From contig JADZEJ010000004.1 of NCBI GenBank assembly GCA_020850575.1, positions 1 to 64,000 on the forward strand: a DNA stretch of 64,000 bases, written 5' to 3'. Positions 50,289-58,965 of this stretch are shown in pieces (position 1 is the stretch's first letter; each line of letters starts with the position of its first letter). A program made the position numbers and the translations under genes. The notes under the pieces were generated by a model. It was not told the DNA's origin. It did no database searches and saw only the letters and a program-made list of their open reading frames with translations. This stretch comes from Candidatus Uhrbacteria bacterium. GTDB lineage: Bacteria > Patescibacteriota > Patescibacteriia > 2-12-FULL-60-25.

Positions 50289-50861
50289 TTAGGCAACAGA
50301 GTCGGCTAACATCTGTACGCATTTTTCATTCGTCCAACCATCTTTCCAAAATTTCTTTCCATTCCCTTCCTCAACAACTTCAACGCGGGTATTACGTTTT
50401 AAGCCAAATTTACGTGCATCACCTAATTCCGTCATCCAAACATCGATACGATTGGTATAACGTTCATTCATACGATCTTCAACCACAAACACTTTGTTAC
50501 CGAATAATTCCGGAAAACGAATCTTAGTCCCGATGCGAAAGGCATTTGAAGCAACGACGCCATCGCGCACACAAGTGCCAGCAGCTGTCACAAATGGTGA
50601 ACCATCAGTTTGATTTGGAATCGAGTTATAGGCAGATAAAGTTGTACGCACCATGCGTAAAGTCGGTGCCACTTCTGGAACAATCAAGATATGTTCTGGA
50701 TCTTTTGGCACAACTAAACCCTGTGACTCAACAACATGAGTCAAATCTGGAAATTCCATAAAACTAGCGGCAAACACTACGTGATTATTTGCCAAAGTGA
50801 GAATCAGTCCAAGAGCGGTAAGGATTTTAGGCATGTGAATAGAAGATGGGAATATTTTCAT
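50289..50861 (-). CDS. Secreted 3D-domain protein, paralogue 2
   Basis: The protein has 190 aa with a signal peptide (residues about 8-32, ending VFA). The 3D domain covers about 75-165: TLSAYNSIPNQTDGSPF, GVVASNAFRIGTKIRFPELFG, VFVVEDRMNERY and RIDVWM. Compared with the 18.8-kb paralogue it has an added C-terminal tail with Lys/Trp residues and a Cys (TNEKCVQML). The family suggests a double-psi barrel murein-active role outside the membrane. The promoter shares the motif TTGACAAAAT-G--CAAA with the other paralogue. It lies just outside the island border. Confidence 0.85.
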   Translation of the reverse strand: MKIFPSSIHMPKILTALGLILTLANNHVVFAASFMEFPDLTHVVESQGLVVPKDPEHILIVPEVAPTLRMVRTTLSAYNSIPNQTDGSPFVTAAGTCVRDGVVASNAFRIGTKIRFPELFGNKVFVVEDRMNERYTNRIDVWMTELGDARKFGLKRNTRVEVVEEGNGKKFWKDGWTNEKCVQMLADSVA

Positions 50862-50909
50862 ATGTTATATAGATTCATGAATAAGCTGGAATGAAATCTT
50901 TAACGGGAC

Positions 50910-50938
50910 AGTAAATCATTTTTTGTCCATTTTGTCAA
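50910..50938 (-). promoter_or_regulatory. Promoter of 3D-domain paralogue 2
   Basis: On the minus strand, TTGACA, a 17-bp spacer, then TTTACT, with TGA before the -10. The rest of 50939-51136 is AT-rich with nothing else recognised. Confidence 0.65.
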
Positions 50939-51136
50939 GACCAGGACTTCAATATTTTTGCTAGGTTAAGCAAATTTGGCTAAAATAAGCCATTAAAAAA
51001 TACGCTCAACAAAGCGCATAAAAATGTCTCAATAATTCGGTAAAAAACGAAAAGCTGGTATATTCAAAATCTAAGTTCACTACACAAAAGCGCATCGAAA
51101 AGCCTGGCAAAAAAAATCTCATCTTTTGTTTCTACT

Positions 51137-52066
51137 ATGGCAACCTTACAATACTCATCTATCCAAAGCATTCCACTCATTACCCACTCTGAGACGGTAC
51201 GATTTGATGATGAATTACGCGCAAATTATTTAGCCGGAAAAAACGGTGAGGCTATAGCCGATGCCGCTTTTAAAAATAGTCAACAAGTTCGCGCGACACG
51301 CATCGTATATACCTCCAACAAACATGCGGTGGTTGGATTTATGATTGAGCCGTTAGATGCAAAAGGAAAACTACCTTGCATCATTGTCAACCGCGGCGGT
51401 TCAGGAGACTTTGGAAAAATAACCAAAGAAAACATTTTTTCAAATTTGGCAGTTATCGCTGCTTGGGGATATATTGTTATTGCTTCTCAATATTCTGGAA
51501 ACGATGGCAGTGAAGGTAAAGATGAATTTGGAGGAGCTGATTTAGAAGATATTTTTATTTTGTATAAAATCTTACAAAGATATGCCAAAGCTGACACCTC
51601 GCGTATCGGCATGTACGGCGCATCACGCGGAGGGATGATGACTTATATGTGTCTCGCAAGGGTAAAGTGGATTAAAGCCGCCATTACTGTTGCTGGTATC
51701 GCTGATCTTTTTCGGAATCAAAAGCTCCGTCCAGAGATGAAGTTGAACTTCAAAAAAATGTTTGGTGGAAAATCTGAAGATATGAAAAAAAGATCAGCCG
51801 TCTACTGGGTAAACAAATTCAGCAAGAAGACGCCAGTTCTTATGCTTCACGGTTCAGCAGATTGGCGCGTCAGTCCTGAGGATTCCCTGGATATGTCACG
51901 CGAAATGTTGCGTGAAAAAATTCCACATCGTTTTGTTCTTTTAGAAGGCGCAGATCATGGTCTAACCGAGTTTCGAAAATACCGCTTTGATATCGTCCAA
52001 AAATGGTTCGATCGTTTTGTGAAAGAATCGGGGGAACTGCCGAATCTAAAGCCACATGGCAAATAG
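51137..52066 (+). CDS. Alpha/beta hydrolase, S9 prolyl-oligopeptidase-like
   Basis: The protein has 309 aa. The nucleophile elbow GASRGG (Ser near residue 162), the Asp in HGSADWRVSP and the His in GADHGL form a complete triad. The order and the IVNRGGSGDFG oxyanion region match family S9 peptidases/acylaminoacyl hydrolases. No signal peptide is visible, so it is probably cytoplasmic, perhaps finishing the degradation of imported peptides. It is close to but not overlapping the next gene (33 bp). Confidence 0.88.
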   Translation: MATLQYSSIQSIPLITHSETVRFDDELRANYLAGKNGEAIADAAFKNSQQVRATRIVYTSNKHAVVGFMIEPLDAKGKLPCIIVNRGGSGDFGKITKENIFSNLAVIAAWGYIVIASQYSGNDGSEGKDEFGGADLEDIFILYKILQRYAKADTSRIGMYGASRGGMMTYMCLARVKWIKAAITVAGIADLFRNQKLRPEMKLNFKKMFGGKSEDMKKRSAVYWVNKFSKKTPVLMLHGSADWRVSPEDSLDMSREMLREKIPHRFVLLEGADHGLTEFRKYRFDIVQKWFDRFVKESGELPNLKPHGK

Positions 52067-52098
52067 ACGAGATTTTTTTGTTTATCCAAATCCAAAAT

Positions 52099-52884
52099 AT
52101 GAAAAAAAGAATAATAAGTTTCATGCTTCTAGTAACAGTGCTGAGTTACGGATCTCCGGTACTTGCCGGCGACTGCTTCGCTGATCCAGTCTTTCGCTAC
52201 ACCGGGAATGGCTCCATGAAGTCCGCAGCTTTTCTACGCGATCAAGCTTGTATGGAAGGTTCATCCGTTCTTACCGCAGTCCCAGCGGGTTCCGCAGTTC
52301 AAATACTGGGGTACACGGATGGATGGTATGTCATCAGTTGGAATGGCGGTCGCGGCTGGGTCGGTCAGCAATTTATCCAAAATGGAGCTACGCAAACCGA
52401 GCAAACACAATCTTATATCGAGTTCATGAGCGACCTACCGAGCATAAAACCATCGTCAACTTCAAAGCCGGTACCTCCTGCGTCCATAGATCCAAAATTT
52501 CTTTCACGTGTAAAAGGCTATATTCTGCTTCAAGCCGAACAGCATGGTGAAGCCTGGTACATCGATCCCATTACCAGCAAACGGTACTACATGAAAAACG
52601 GCGCTACTGCTTATCAAATGATGCGCTCCTTTGGACTCGGTATTACAGAAACAGACTTTGCCAAGGTGCAAAAAGGGGAGGCGGCTTTAAAGCAAAAATT
52701 TAGCGGACGCATCTTGCTTCGCGTTCAAGCTCATGGAGAAGCATATTACATTCATCCAAAAACACTCGATCTTCACTATCTACAAAATGGCGACGAGGCC
52801 TATCGCGTGATGCGTCTCTATAGCCTCGGCATAAAAGACGCGGACCTAGCCCGTATTAATGTGGGTGAATTAATTCAAAAATAA
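52099..52884 (+). CDS. Secreted protein with SH3-like domain and two HGEAWYI-type repeats
   Basis: The protein has 261 aa from ATG at 52099 (MKKRIISFMLL). A signal peptide (about 1-23, ending LAG) is followed by a bacterial SH3-like domain (about 30-95: VLTAVPAGSAVQILGYTDGWY, GGRGWVGQQFI) and a Ser/Pro linker. Two copies of a 55-residue repeat follow (GYILLQAEQHGEAWYIDP ... RYYMKNGATAYQMMRSFGLGI and GRILLRVQAHGEAYYIHP ... HYLQNGDEAYRVMRLYSLGI). Such repeats recur in patescibacterial secreted proteins and have no known function. Wall binding is inferred from the SH3 fold. Confidence 0.85.
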   Translation: MKKRIISFMLLVTVLSYGSPVLAGDCFADPVFRYTGNGSMKSAAFLRDQACMEGSSVLTAVPAGSAVQILGYTDGWYVISWNGGRGWVGQQFIQNGATQTEQTQSYIEFMSDLPSIKPSSTSKPVPPASIDPKFLSRVKGYILLQAEQHGEAWYIDPITSKRYYMKNGATAYQMMRSFGLGITETDFAKVQKGEAALKQKFSGRILLRVQAHGEAYYIHPKTLDLHYLQNGDEAYRVMRLYSLGIKDADLARINVGELIQK

Positions 52885-52896
52885 AAAAGTCGGATA

Positions 52897-52928
52897 AAAA
52901 AATTCCCCAGAAATTCTGGGGAATTTTT
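52897..52928. terminator. Bidirectional terminator
   Basis: AAAAATTCCCCAG-AAATT-CTGGGGAATTTTT lies between two convergent genes. Confidence 0.9.
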
Positions 52929-52951
52929 ATCTAACAACACAGTACATGAAT

Positions 52952-53740
52952 TTATTTTTTTTGATCAACGATGATACTGATCGGCACTTGGGTAAAGCTA
53001 TTTGCTACTTGTTCAATATTTCCAGCAGTAAACGAATATCCTGTAGACGGACCACCATCTAGGTTCAAAGCAGTCTGCATTTGTAAATCAGTTTGTGAAA
53101 GTTTTTGAGATAATTGAAACAAGCTCAGTTCACTATCTGCTAAAACGCCGAACACCGCCCAGCCATCATTCCGAACACCGACAAAGGTACGGCGAGCGGT
53201 CTTGCCGCTATCTTCAAGTACCGCACTCTGTCCACGACGGACAAGCATCGGAAAACTCTGTGCTGCTTCTTGGCTCGCTGCCGCATCGAACGGTTGATTC
53301 AAGGTATCGACAATCCGAAACTGAGGTGCAAGTTCGAGAACTGCCGATTTATCCAAATCAAATGCGCGCGACGATGCATCTTTTCCTTGTGTAATCAGAT
53401 CTCCTGAAGGAGTTTTATCTTCATGAAAATAAGATCCATTGAATACTGCAACGGCACTCGAAAAAACCTGATGCCACTCCGTAACTGTTTTAGAAGACGT
53501 AGAATACGCAAAACGAAAATCAAATTGCTTCGGGTCAAAAGCAGTCAAAAGGAGGTGTCCGGTTTGTGGCGAGCTAAGAGATACCGATTTCTGTTGAATC
53601 CCATTCGCAATCATTGCCCAATCTTGCTGTTTTAAAACAGGAGTGTGCGAAATTGGCATTTTAGTTGAGGCTGGGGTGCAACCAAAACCAAACGACATCA
53701 GACTACCCAATAAAAATACACAAAAAAATATACGAAACAT
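52952..53740 (-). CDS. NAGPA-like phosphodiester glycosidase domain lipoprotein
   Basis: The protein has 262 aa. The N-terminal signal FRIFFCVFLLGSLMSFGFG is followed by Cys at about 21, a possible lipoprotein site though not a perfect lipobox. The domain (about 60-255) matches the family of N-acetylglucosamine-1-phosphodiester alpha-N-acetylglucosaminidase: AVFNGSYFHEDKTPSG, RRTFVGVRNDGWAVFGV and ALNLDGGPSTGYSF (the family NLDGGxS). These enzymes hydrolyse sugar phosphodiesters, and bacterial members may act on exopolysaccharide or wall polymers. LspA at 24.6 kb could process it. Confidence 0.85.
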   Translation of the reverse strand: MFRIFFCVFLLGSLMSFGFGCTPASTKMPISHTPVLKQQDWAMIANGIQQKSVSLSSPQTGHLLLTAFDPKQFDFRFAYSTSSKTVTEWHQVFSSAVAVFNGSYFHEDKTPSGDLITQGKDASSRAFDLDKSAVLELAPQFRIVDTLNQPFDAAASQEAAQSFPMLVRRGQSAVLEDSGKTARRTFVGVRNDGWAVFGVLADSELSLFQLSQKLSQTDLQMQTALNLDGGPSTGYSFTAGNIEQVANSFTQVPISIIVDQKK

Positions 53741-53814
53741 TGATAAAGTCTAACCTAATCAGCAAAAATAAAAAACAGTCCGGATAAAAAGTAGGTTCAG
53801 GTTACGCTGTAAGT

Positions 53815-54081
53815 TCATATAAAAAAATTTTTCAAACAACTTACGTTATTAAATACAACTCTAAGTCTCGTTGTAAACACGATCGCTGTATTTGCTAAAC
53901 CAACTGTCAGTCCCGTTTCTTTTTCAAGCTCTCTTACTGCCGGTTTTGTAACCACACTTTCGGCACAGACGTAAAAGAAAGTGGAGAATTTTTGGTCACG
54001 AGTGTTACTGAATCCGCCTAAACCATCGTTGACACGTTCTAAGCTTCCGTTCTTGACGCACCCATGGTTCCATGAGAGCTC
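53815..54081 (-). pseudogene. Decayed Nudix hydrolase remnant
   Basis: The minus strand is open for 88 codons between TAA (54082-54084) and TGA (53815-53817) but has no start codon. It contains VTKPAVRELEKETGLTVGLANTAIVF-type sequence, close to the second half of a Nudix box (REL-x-EE-x-GL). The first half (G-x5-E) is lost, and one of the two key glutamates is Lys. It lies upstream of recQ on the other strand. The remaining bases of 53741-54096 show nothing else. A chance open frame remains possible. Confidence 0.45.
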
Positions 54082-54096
54082 TTATAACGTGTCTTC

Positions 54097-55935
54097 ATGG
54101 AACAACTTCTCAAAAAACACTTCGGCTATGATGCTTTTCGTCCACTCCAGGGCGAAGTTATTTTGCATGTCGTAACCGGCAAAGACGCTCTTGTTCTCAT
54201 GCCAACCGGCGGAGGTAAATCACTCTGTTATCAACTCCCGGCTCTTGTTTTTCATGGTATTACGTTGGTCATTTCTCCTCTGATCGCACTCATGAAAGAT
54301 CAGGTAGATGCATTACGCGCAAATGGGATTCCCGCTGCCTATATCAACAGCACACTTCCGGTTTCAGAAGTAATGAAAATAGAACAACAGGCAAAACGGG
54401 GAGAAATTAAATTACTCTATCTGGCTCCTGAGCGTTTTGCTGTACCCCAAGTACAAGTATTTTTACAAAGTCTTCACATAAGTTTGCTGGCAGTCGATGA
54501 AGCGCATTGTATTTCAGAATGGGGTCACGATTTTCGTCCCGAGTATCGCAACTTGCGTCAACTCCGAACATTGTTTCCAAATGTCCCGCTCGTTGCTTTA
54601 ACTGCCACCGCCAATGTCCGCGTACGTGAAGATATTCGCGAACAGCTCTCTTTAACACAAGCGCCAGTTTTCGTTTCAAGTTTTAATAGAAGTAATTTAA
54701 CCTATCGTGTTCAACCAAAGAAGAAAGCTTTCGATCATCTCCTGAATGAAATTCGAGAACGAAAAAATCAAGCGATTATTATATATTGTTTTTCACGTAA
54801 GTCGACAGAAAAGGTAGTCGCAGATTTACGTGTAAATCGTATTTCAGCCGAGGCCTATCATGCCGGTTTATCTCCCGGAAAACGTTCAGAAATCCAAGAA
54901 CGCTTCATTCATGACCAAGTTTCGATTATTGTCGCCACCATTGCTTTTGGCATGGGAATTGATAAGCCAGATGTGCGTCTCGTGGTTCACATGGATCTCC
55001 CAAAATCTATAGAAAGTTATTATCAAGAAACAGGTCGCGCCGGACGCGACGGCATATCAAGTGATTGTCTTCTATTTTTTTCAAAAGGGGATCGTTTTAA
55101 ACAAGAACTGTTTATTCAAAACATGGCAAGTCCGAAAGAAAGAGATCGTGCACGTCGTCAATTACAAGACATGATTGAATATTGTGAGCTTTCTTCTTGT
55201 CGACGCAAATTTATTCTGAGGTATTTTGGAGAAAATAACATTGAAAAGGTTTGTAATAATTGTGATATTTGTGTGCCAAAAAAAGAATCAACGCTTTTAA
55301 GTAATAACACTGAACAAGTTTTTTTTGATGACGAACTGCATGAAATCTTACGAGACATTCGTCAGGATATTGCAAATACACGTGGTATTCCGCCTTACAT
55401 GATTGTAGGTGATCAAACATTGCAAGATATGTCACGGTATTATCCTCAATCCTTATCGTCTATGTCACGCATGTTTGGCATAGGAAAAGAAAAATTAAAT
55501 CAGTATGGTCAACAATTTGTAACAAAAATACAAATCTACGCGAAAACGAAAGGTATCGCAGAAATACAACCAAGAGAAAACAAGAAAAGAAAAGAAACGG
55601 GAGTTGTTTTAATCTCATCCACCATTCAACAAACAGTAGATTTATTTGCGGAAAAAAAATCGATTACCGATATTGCAGCATTACGTAACATGAGTAAATC
55701 AACCATTATAGGTCATCTCGAACAAGCACTTGAGCAAAAACAGCAATTGGATTTGTCACATATAACTGACATATCGATTCATCGCTTCGGTATTATCGCA
55801 CGTGCTTTTGAACAAGCTGGAACCTATATGCTTGCTCCCATACGTACTGATCTTGGTGAAGAATATAGTTATGATGAAATACGGTTGGTCCGTCTCATGC
55901 TAAAGGCTCATTCAATAAGATTAGGGGAAGAATAA
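54097..55935 (+). CDS. recQ: ATP-dependent DNA helicase RecQ
   Basis: The protein has 612 aa. The N-terminus LLKKHFGYDAFRPLQGEVI leads to Walker A MPTGGGKS (residues about 35-42), DEAH in LLAVDEAHCISEWGHDFR (about 134), LTATAN (motif III) and QETGRAGRDG (motif VI). The RQC zinc site is CEL-x-SCRRKFILRYFGE and CNNCDIC. An HRDC domain (about 430-490) and a C-terminal helical domain similar to UvrD/RecQ HTH extensions (KSITDIAALRNMSKSTIIGHL) follow. It unwinds DNA in recombination and repair. The length is normal. Confidence 0.96.
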   Translation: MEQLLKKHFGYDAFRPLQGEVILHVVTGKDALVLMPTGGGKSLCYQLPALVFHGITLVISPLIALMKDQVDALRANGIPAAYINSTLPVSEVMKIEQQAKRGEIKLLYLAPERFAVPQVQVFLQSLHISLLAVDEAHCISEWGHDFRPEYRNLRQLRTLFPNVPLVALTATANVRVREDIREQLSLTQAPVFVSSFNRSNLTYRVQPKKKAFDHLLNEIRERKNQAIIIYCFSRKSTEKVVADLRVNRISAEAYHAGLSPGKRSEIQERFIHDQVSIIVATIAFGMGIDKPDVRLVVHMDLPKSIESYYQETGRAGRDGISSDCLLFFSKGDRFKQELFIQNMASPKERDRARRQLQDMIEYCELSSCRRKFILRYFGENNIEKVCNNCDICVPKKESTLLSNNTEQVFFDDELHEILRDIRQDIANTRGIPPYMIVGDQTLQDMSRYYPQSLSSMSRMFGIGKEKLNQYGQQFVTKIQIYAKTKGIAEIQPRENKKRKETGVVLISSTIQQTVDLFAEKKSITDIAALRNMSKSTIIGHLEQALEQKQQLDLSHITDISIHRFGIIARAFEQAGTYMLAPIRTDLGEEYSYDEIRLVRLMLKAHSIRLGEE

Positions 55936-56017
55936 ATCAGATAGTCAAAAAAGTTTGGAGATGTTGATAATATTTTTTTAATTGTTTCCTGGATATTTTT
56001 GATTCTGCGATGGATAA

Positions 56018-56045
56018 AAAAAAGCGCTCTCATGACAGAGCGCTG
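56018..56045 (-). terminator. Terminator of pyrH
   Basis: The minus strand AGCGCTCT-GTCATG-AGAGCGCT is followed by a run of Ts. Confidence 0.85.
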
Positions 56046-56075
56046 TAGTATCACACAAGAAGTTTCAGCTATTGA

Positions 56076-56792
56076 CTACACTGAGACCAGAGTTCCGGCA
56101 TCTCCACCGCACAATACACGTGTAATCGATCCGGGCTCTTTCAAACTGAAAACACGAATGGGCATCTTCTGATCACGACAAAGGGCAAACGCCTCCGTAT
56201 CCATAATGCCTAGTTGATGATCTAGACAATATTGATAACTGATTGATTTCAGGAGCTCGGCGTCTGAATACTTTTTGGGATCCTTATCAAAAATCCCTGT
56301 CACATTTGTTGCTTTAGCAAGCAATGATGCTTCTATTTCATTCGCACGGAGCGCTGCGGCATAATCCGTCGTGCAAAACGGATTGCCCGTACCTCCAACG
56401 AAGATAATAATGCGCCGTTTTTCAAAATGTCGCATTGCACGACGTGTATTGTATGGCTCGGCAACGCTCGGACAAACCAATCCAGACATGAGACGAGTAC
56501 TATTGGTGCCGCTAATATGCTCGATAGCATCACGAAGCCAGAGCCCGTTCTGAATCGTGGCAATCATACCGATCTGATCGGCGGTGACACGGTTCATGCC
56601 TTTACCCGCACCGTTTTGACCACGAAAAACATTTCCGCCGCCGACAACAACACCGATTTCTATACCCTTATCATGAGCGGCGATGAGCTCTTTAGCGATC
56701 TTTTGCATTGTCTCTGCGTTAAAAGGAGAATTTCCATCATCTCCACCCAATGCTTCACCAGACAACTTCAAGAGAATTCGATCTTTTCTCAT
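56076..56792 (-). CDS. pyrH: Uridylate (UMP) kinase
   Basis: The protein has 238 aa from ATG at 56792 (MRKDRILLKLSGEALGG). Family motifs are LKLSGEAL, GVVVGGGNVFRG, DQIGMIATIQNGLWL and FVGGTGNPFCTTDYAAALRA, plus LLKATNVTG-like AKATNVTGIFDKDPKK. It phosphorylates UMP to UDP as a hexamer. Unlike its usual context (tsf-pyrH-frr) it stands alone here. The frame continues 16 codons upstream without family similarity. Confidence 0.95.
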   Translation of the reverse strand: MRKDRILLKLSGEALGGDDGNSPFNAETMQKIAKELIAAHDKGIEIGVVVGGGNVFRGQNGAGKGMNRVTADQIGMIATIQNGLWLRDAIEHISGTNSTRLMSGLVCPSVAEPYNTRRAMRHFEKRRIIIFVGGTGNPFCTTDYAAALRANEIEASLLAKATNVTGIFDKDPKKYSDAELLKSISYQYCLDHQLGIMDTEAFALCRDQKMPIRVFSLKEPGSITRVLCGGDAGTLVSV

Positions 56793-56862
56793 GAGAAACT
56801 TCTTTCTTTGCAAGGTTCGTGGAACGACGACGGTGAACATTTATCAGGAACACAAAAATTGG

Positions 56863-58332
56863 TCAATTTGTAGAAAGAGTTTTTGTATATTTTTTACGGG
56901 GCATCCAACGAATCAGTGGTTTAGGATAGATGATGAAACGCACATTAAACTGTGACTTAAAAACAGAATAGTTCTTCCAAGAAACCGGGTCACCAGGCGC
57001 CCAAAATCCATCAAATTCAAAAAAGCGAATACCACGTTTTTGTCCATCAGCAAACCAGGCTTCAATTAAAGCGGTTCCTGCAGGTGTTGTCCTTGCTTCA
57101 TCCAGGATAAAAGAAGAAACATGAATACTTTGCGAAATATTTTTAATCTCAAGTGTCGTGAGTCCTGCGATTAAACTTCCTGTCGTCGTATCACGTATTC
57201 CGAATAAGCGGACATGTGTTCCGTGATTCCTTATTTTACGTTGTATCGATCGAGAAAAACCTTTCACTAATCCTGCATTCAAAGAACAAAGAGCATAATT
57301 TTTAAGATATTCCTCAAGTAGAGGTTCACAAAAAACATAGCGATGTTGACGATACCATGCTCTACGATGACGACGCGCTTGAGATGACCATGCCTGCCAA
57401 TAAGGTTCATCTTTTTCAACCACTGTGTACCCGGTCTTTCCACGATCAAGCTGAAGAGGAAAACGCCACCAATGTCGTGGTCGATCAATGCAACTCGTCG
57501 GATACCAAAACACCAAACGAAAATCCTCATCTGGTAAAAGAATCGGTTCATGATCCCCACGATAAAATTCAAAACAAACAAGCCAAAAAGAGATGCGCAA
57601 GCCTAAATTTTTTCCTGCTTCTATCAAGCGATAGGTATTCCGATTCGTATATTCACGTTTGAGATATTCATGATTTGCTTGATAGCGTTCATATCCGTTC
57701 GGAAGCTCATCACCGAGTGTCCCTGCGCCGTGGAGACGTAAGAGGTACATGTGATTTGAATAAGTCATCCATTGTTCCGTAAGAATAAATTGATTTTTCC
57801 ATCCGTTAAAAATAAGAGGGCTCCGAAACGTATTGATGAGCACATAACCATAGTGATCAAGATGATTTACTATCTCATGTTGAAAATTAGGAGTATCAAT
57901 AAGTGGGCTTGGATCTGGACCGGTAAAAAGATCAACACAAATCAAATCAAATTGACCGGGTATTGTTTTGAGTAATTCCGCAGCATCACCAATAAGCACA
58001 TCTGGTCGTTCTCCTGGACGAAACACGTTTGTTTCGTCCATGAATTTAACCATGCTCTCATCCCATTCTATGGCGGTAATATGACAACCACGAAAACGCT
58101 TACGATAGAAAGAAAGCGTAGAACCGTTTGCGAGTCCAAGAATCAAAATTTTTCTGATTCGCGCCGTTTTTGGGATATGCTTATATAAGGCGTTTCGCCA
58201 AACATCATTCAATGCGGAGCAAGCTTGATTAACCTCATGAACTCGCAGTTCCCAGCTCCCGAAAAAACGACGCGCTTGAACAAGACCATTTTTAACGGAA
58301 TAAAACTGACGATTTTCGTATATCCAGGACAT
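56863..58332 (-). CDS. Spermidine-synthase-like methyltransferase fold fused to a GNAT-like domain
   Basis: The protein has 489 aa. Residues about 1-200 resemble polyamine synthases: YSVKNGLVQARRFFGSWELRV, then KILILGLANGSTLSFYRKRF (SAM-binding glycine loop), ITAIEWDESMVKFM and FDLICVDLFTG. The last is where spermidine synthases carry their catalytic Asp. Residues about 230-480 look like an acyl-CoA N-acyltransferase: VRLFGIRDTTTGSLIAGLTTLEIK and GTALIEAWFADGQKRGIRFFEFDGF. The C-terminal region is close to FemAB/GNAT folds. The bifunctional product is unknown; amine transfer plus acylation is one possibility. Confidence 0.65.
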   Translation of the reverse strand: MSWIYENRQFYSVKNGLVQARRFFGSWELRVHEVNQACSALNDVWRNALYKHIPKTARIRKILILGLANGSTLSFYRKRFRGCHITAIEWDESMVKFMDETNVFRPGERPDVLIGDAAELLKTIPGQFDLICVDLFTGPDPSPLIDTPNFQHEIVNHLDHYGYVLINTFRSPLIFNGWKNQFILTEQWMTYSNHMYLLRLHGAGTLGDELPNGYERYQANHEYLKREYTNRNTYRLIEAGKNLGLRISFWLVCFEFYRGDHEPILLPDEDFRLVFWYPTSCIDRPRHWWRFPLQLDRGKTGYTVVEKDEPYWQAWSSQARRHRRAWYRQHRYVFCEPLLEEYLKNYALCSLNAGLVKGFSRSIQRKIRNHGTHVRLFGIRDTTTGSLIAGLTTLEIKNISQSIHVSSFILDEARTTPAGTALIEAWFADGQKRGIRFFEFDGFWAPGDPVSWKNYSVFKSQFNVRFIIYPKPLIRWMPRKKYTKTLSTN

Positions 58333-58406
58333 GCGCTAGTGATAGCATATGCGCGAGATTAGACATAATGTATTCTAATAACTGAGTTACGATACAAAAC
58401 AAAAAT

Positions 58407-58949
58407 ATGGAAACTATCCACCAGACCGCAGTTTTTGGAGCCGGATGTTTTTGGTGTACTGAAGCCATTTATGAATCTCTCCATGGCGTAATCAAGGTTC
58501 GTCCGGGGTATGCAGGTGGTCACGCATTAAATCCCACATATGAGGAAGTCAGCACGGGAAATACGGGTCATGCTGAAGTAATAAAAATTGATTTTGATCC
58601 GAGCATTATTTCGTTTGAAGATTTATTAACGGTTTTTTTTGCATCTCATGACCCGACAAGCGTAAATCGCCAGGGGAATGATATCGGTACGCAGTATCGA
58701 TCCATTATCTTGGTAACAAGCGATCAACAAAAACATCTAGCACTTGATTTCATTAAAAAATTAAATGAAGATAGCAACGAAAAAAAAGTAGCAACAGAAG
58801 TCATTTCATTAAAAAAATTTTTTGAAGCAGAAAAATATCATCACCATTATTTTAAATCGCATCCAAATCAGGCGTACTGTCAATTAGTGATTAATCCAAA
58901 ACTAGAAAAAATACGTCATCGTTTTAACGAACTCATGAAAAGTTTTTAA
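58407..58949 (+). CDS. msrA: Peptide-methionine (S)-S-oxide reductase
   Basis: The protein has 180 aa. The active-site motif GCFWCTE lies at residues about 13-19 (nucleophile Cys followed by FW). GYAGG, NPTYEEVSTGNTGHAEVIKI and GTQYRS complete the family pattern. It reduces methionine sulfoxide in proteins with thioredoxin. No second recycling Cys is evident near the C-terminus apart from AYCQLV (about 165), which probably fills that role. It is divergent from the fusion gene at 56863. No msrB is in the window. Confidence 0.95.
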   Translation: METIHQTAVFGAGCFWCTEAIYESLHGVIKVRPGYAGGHALNPTYEEVSTGNTGHAEVIKIDFDPSIISFEDLLTVFFASHDPTSVNRQGNDIGTQYRSIILVTSDQQKHLALDFIKKLNEDSNEKKVATEVISLKKFFEAEKYHHHYFKSHPNQAYCQLVINPKLEKIRHRFNELMKSF

Positions 58950-58965
58950 AAGAGCAAAACTAAAA

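Noticed and set aside
50057-50296. 79-aa minus-strand frame across the right island border
   Set aside because: It runs through the attR repeat and an intrinsic terminator and has no protein-like pattern. The neighbouring frame that extends the recombinase is more meaningful.
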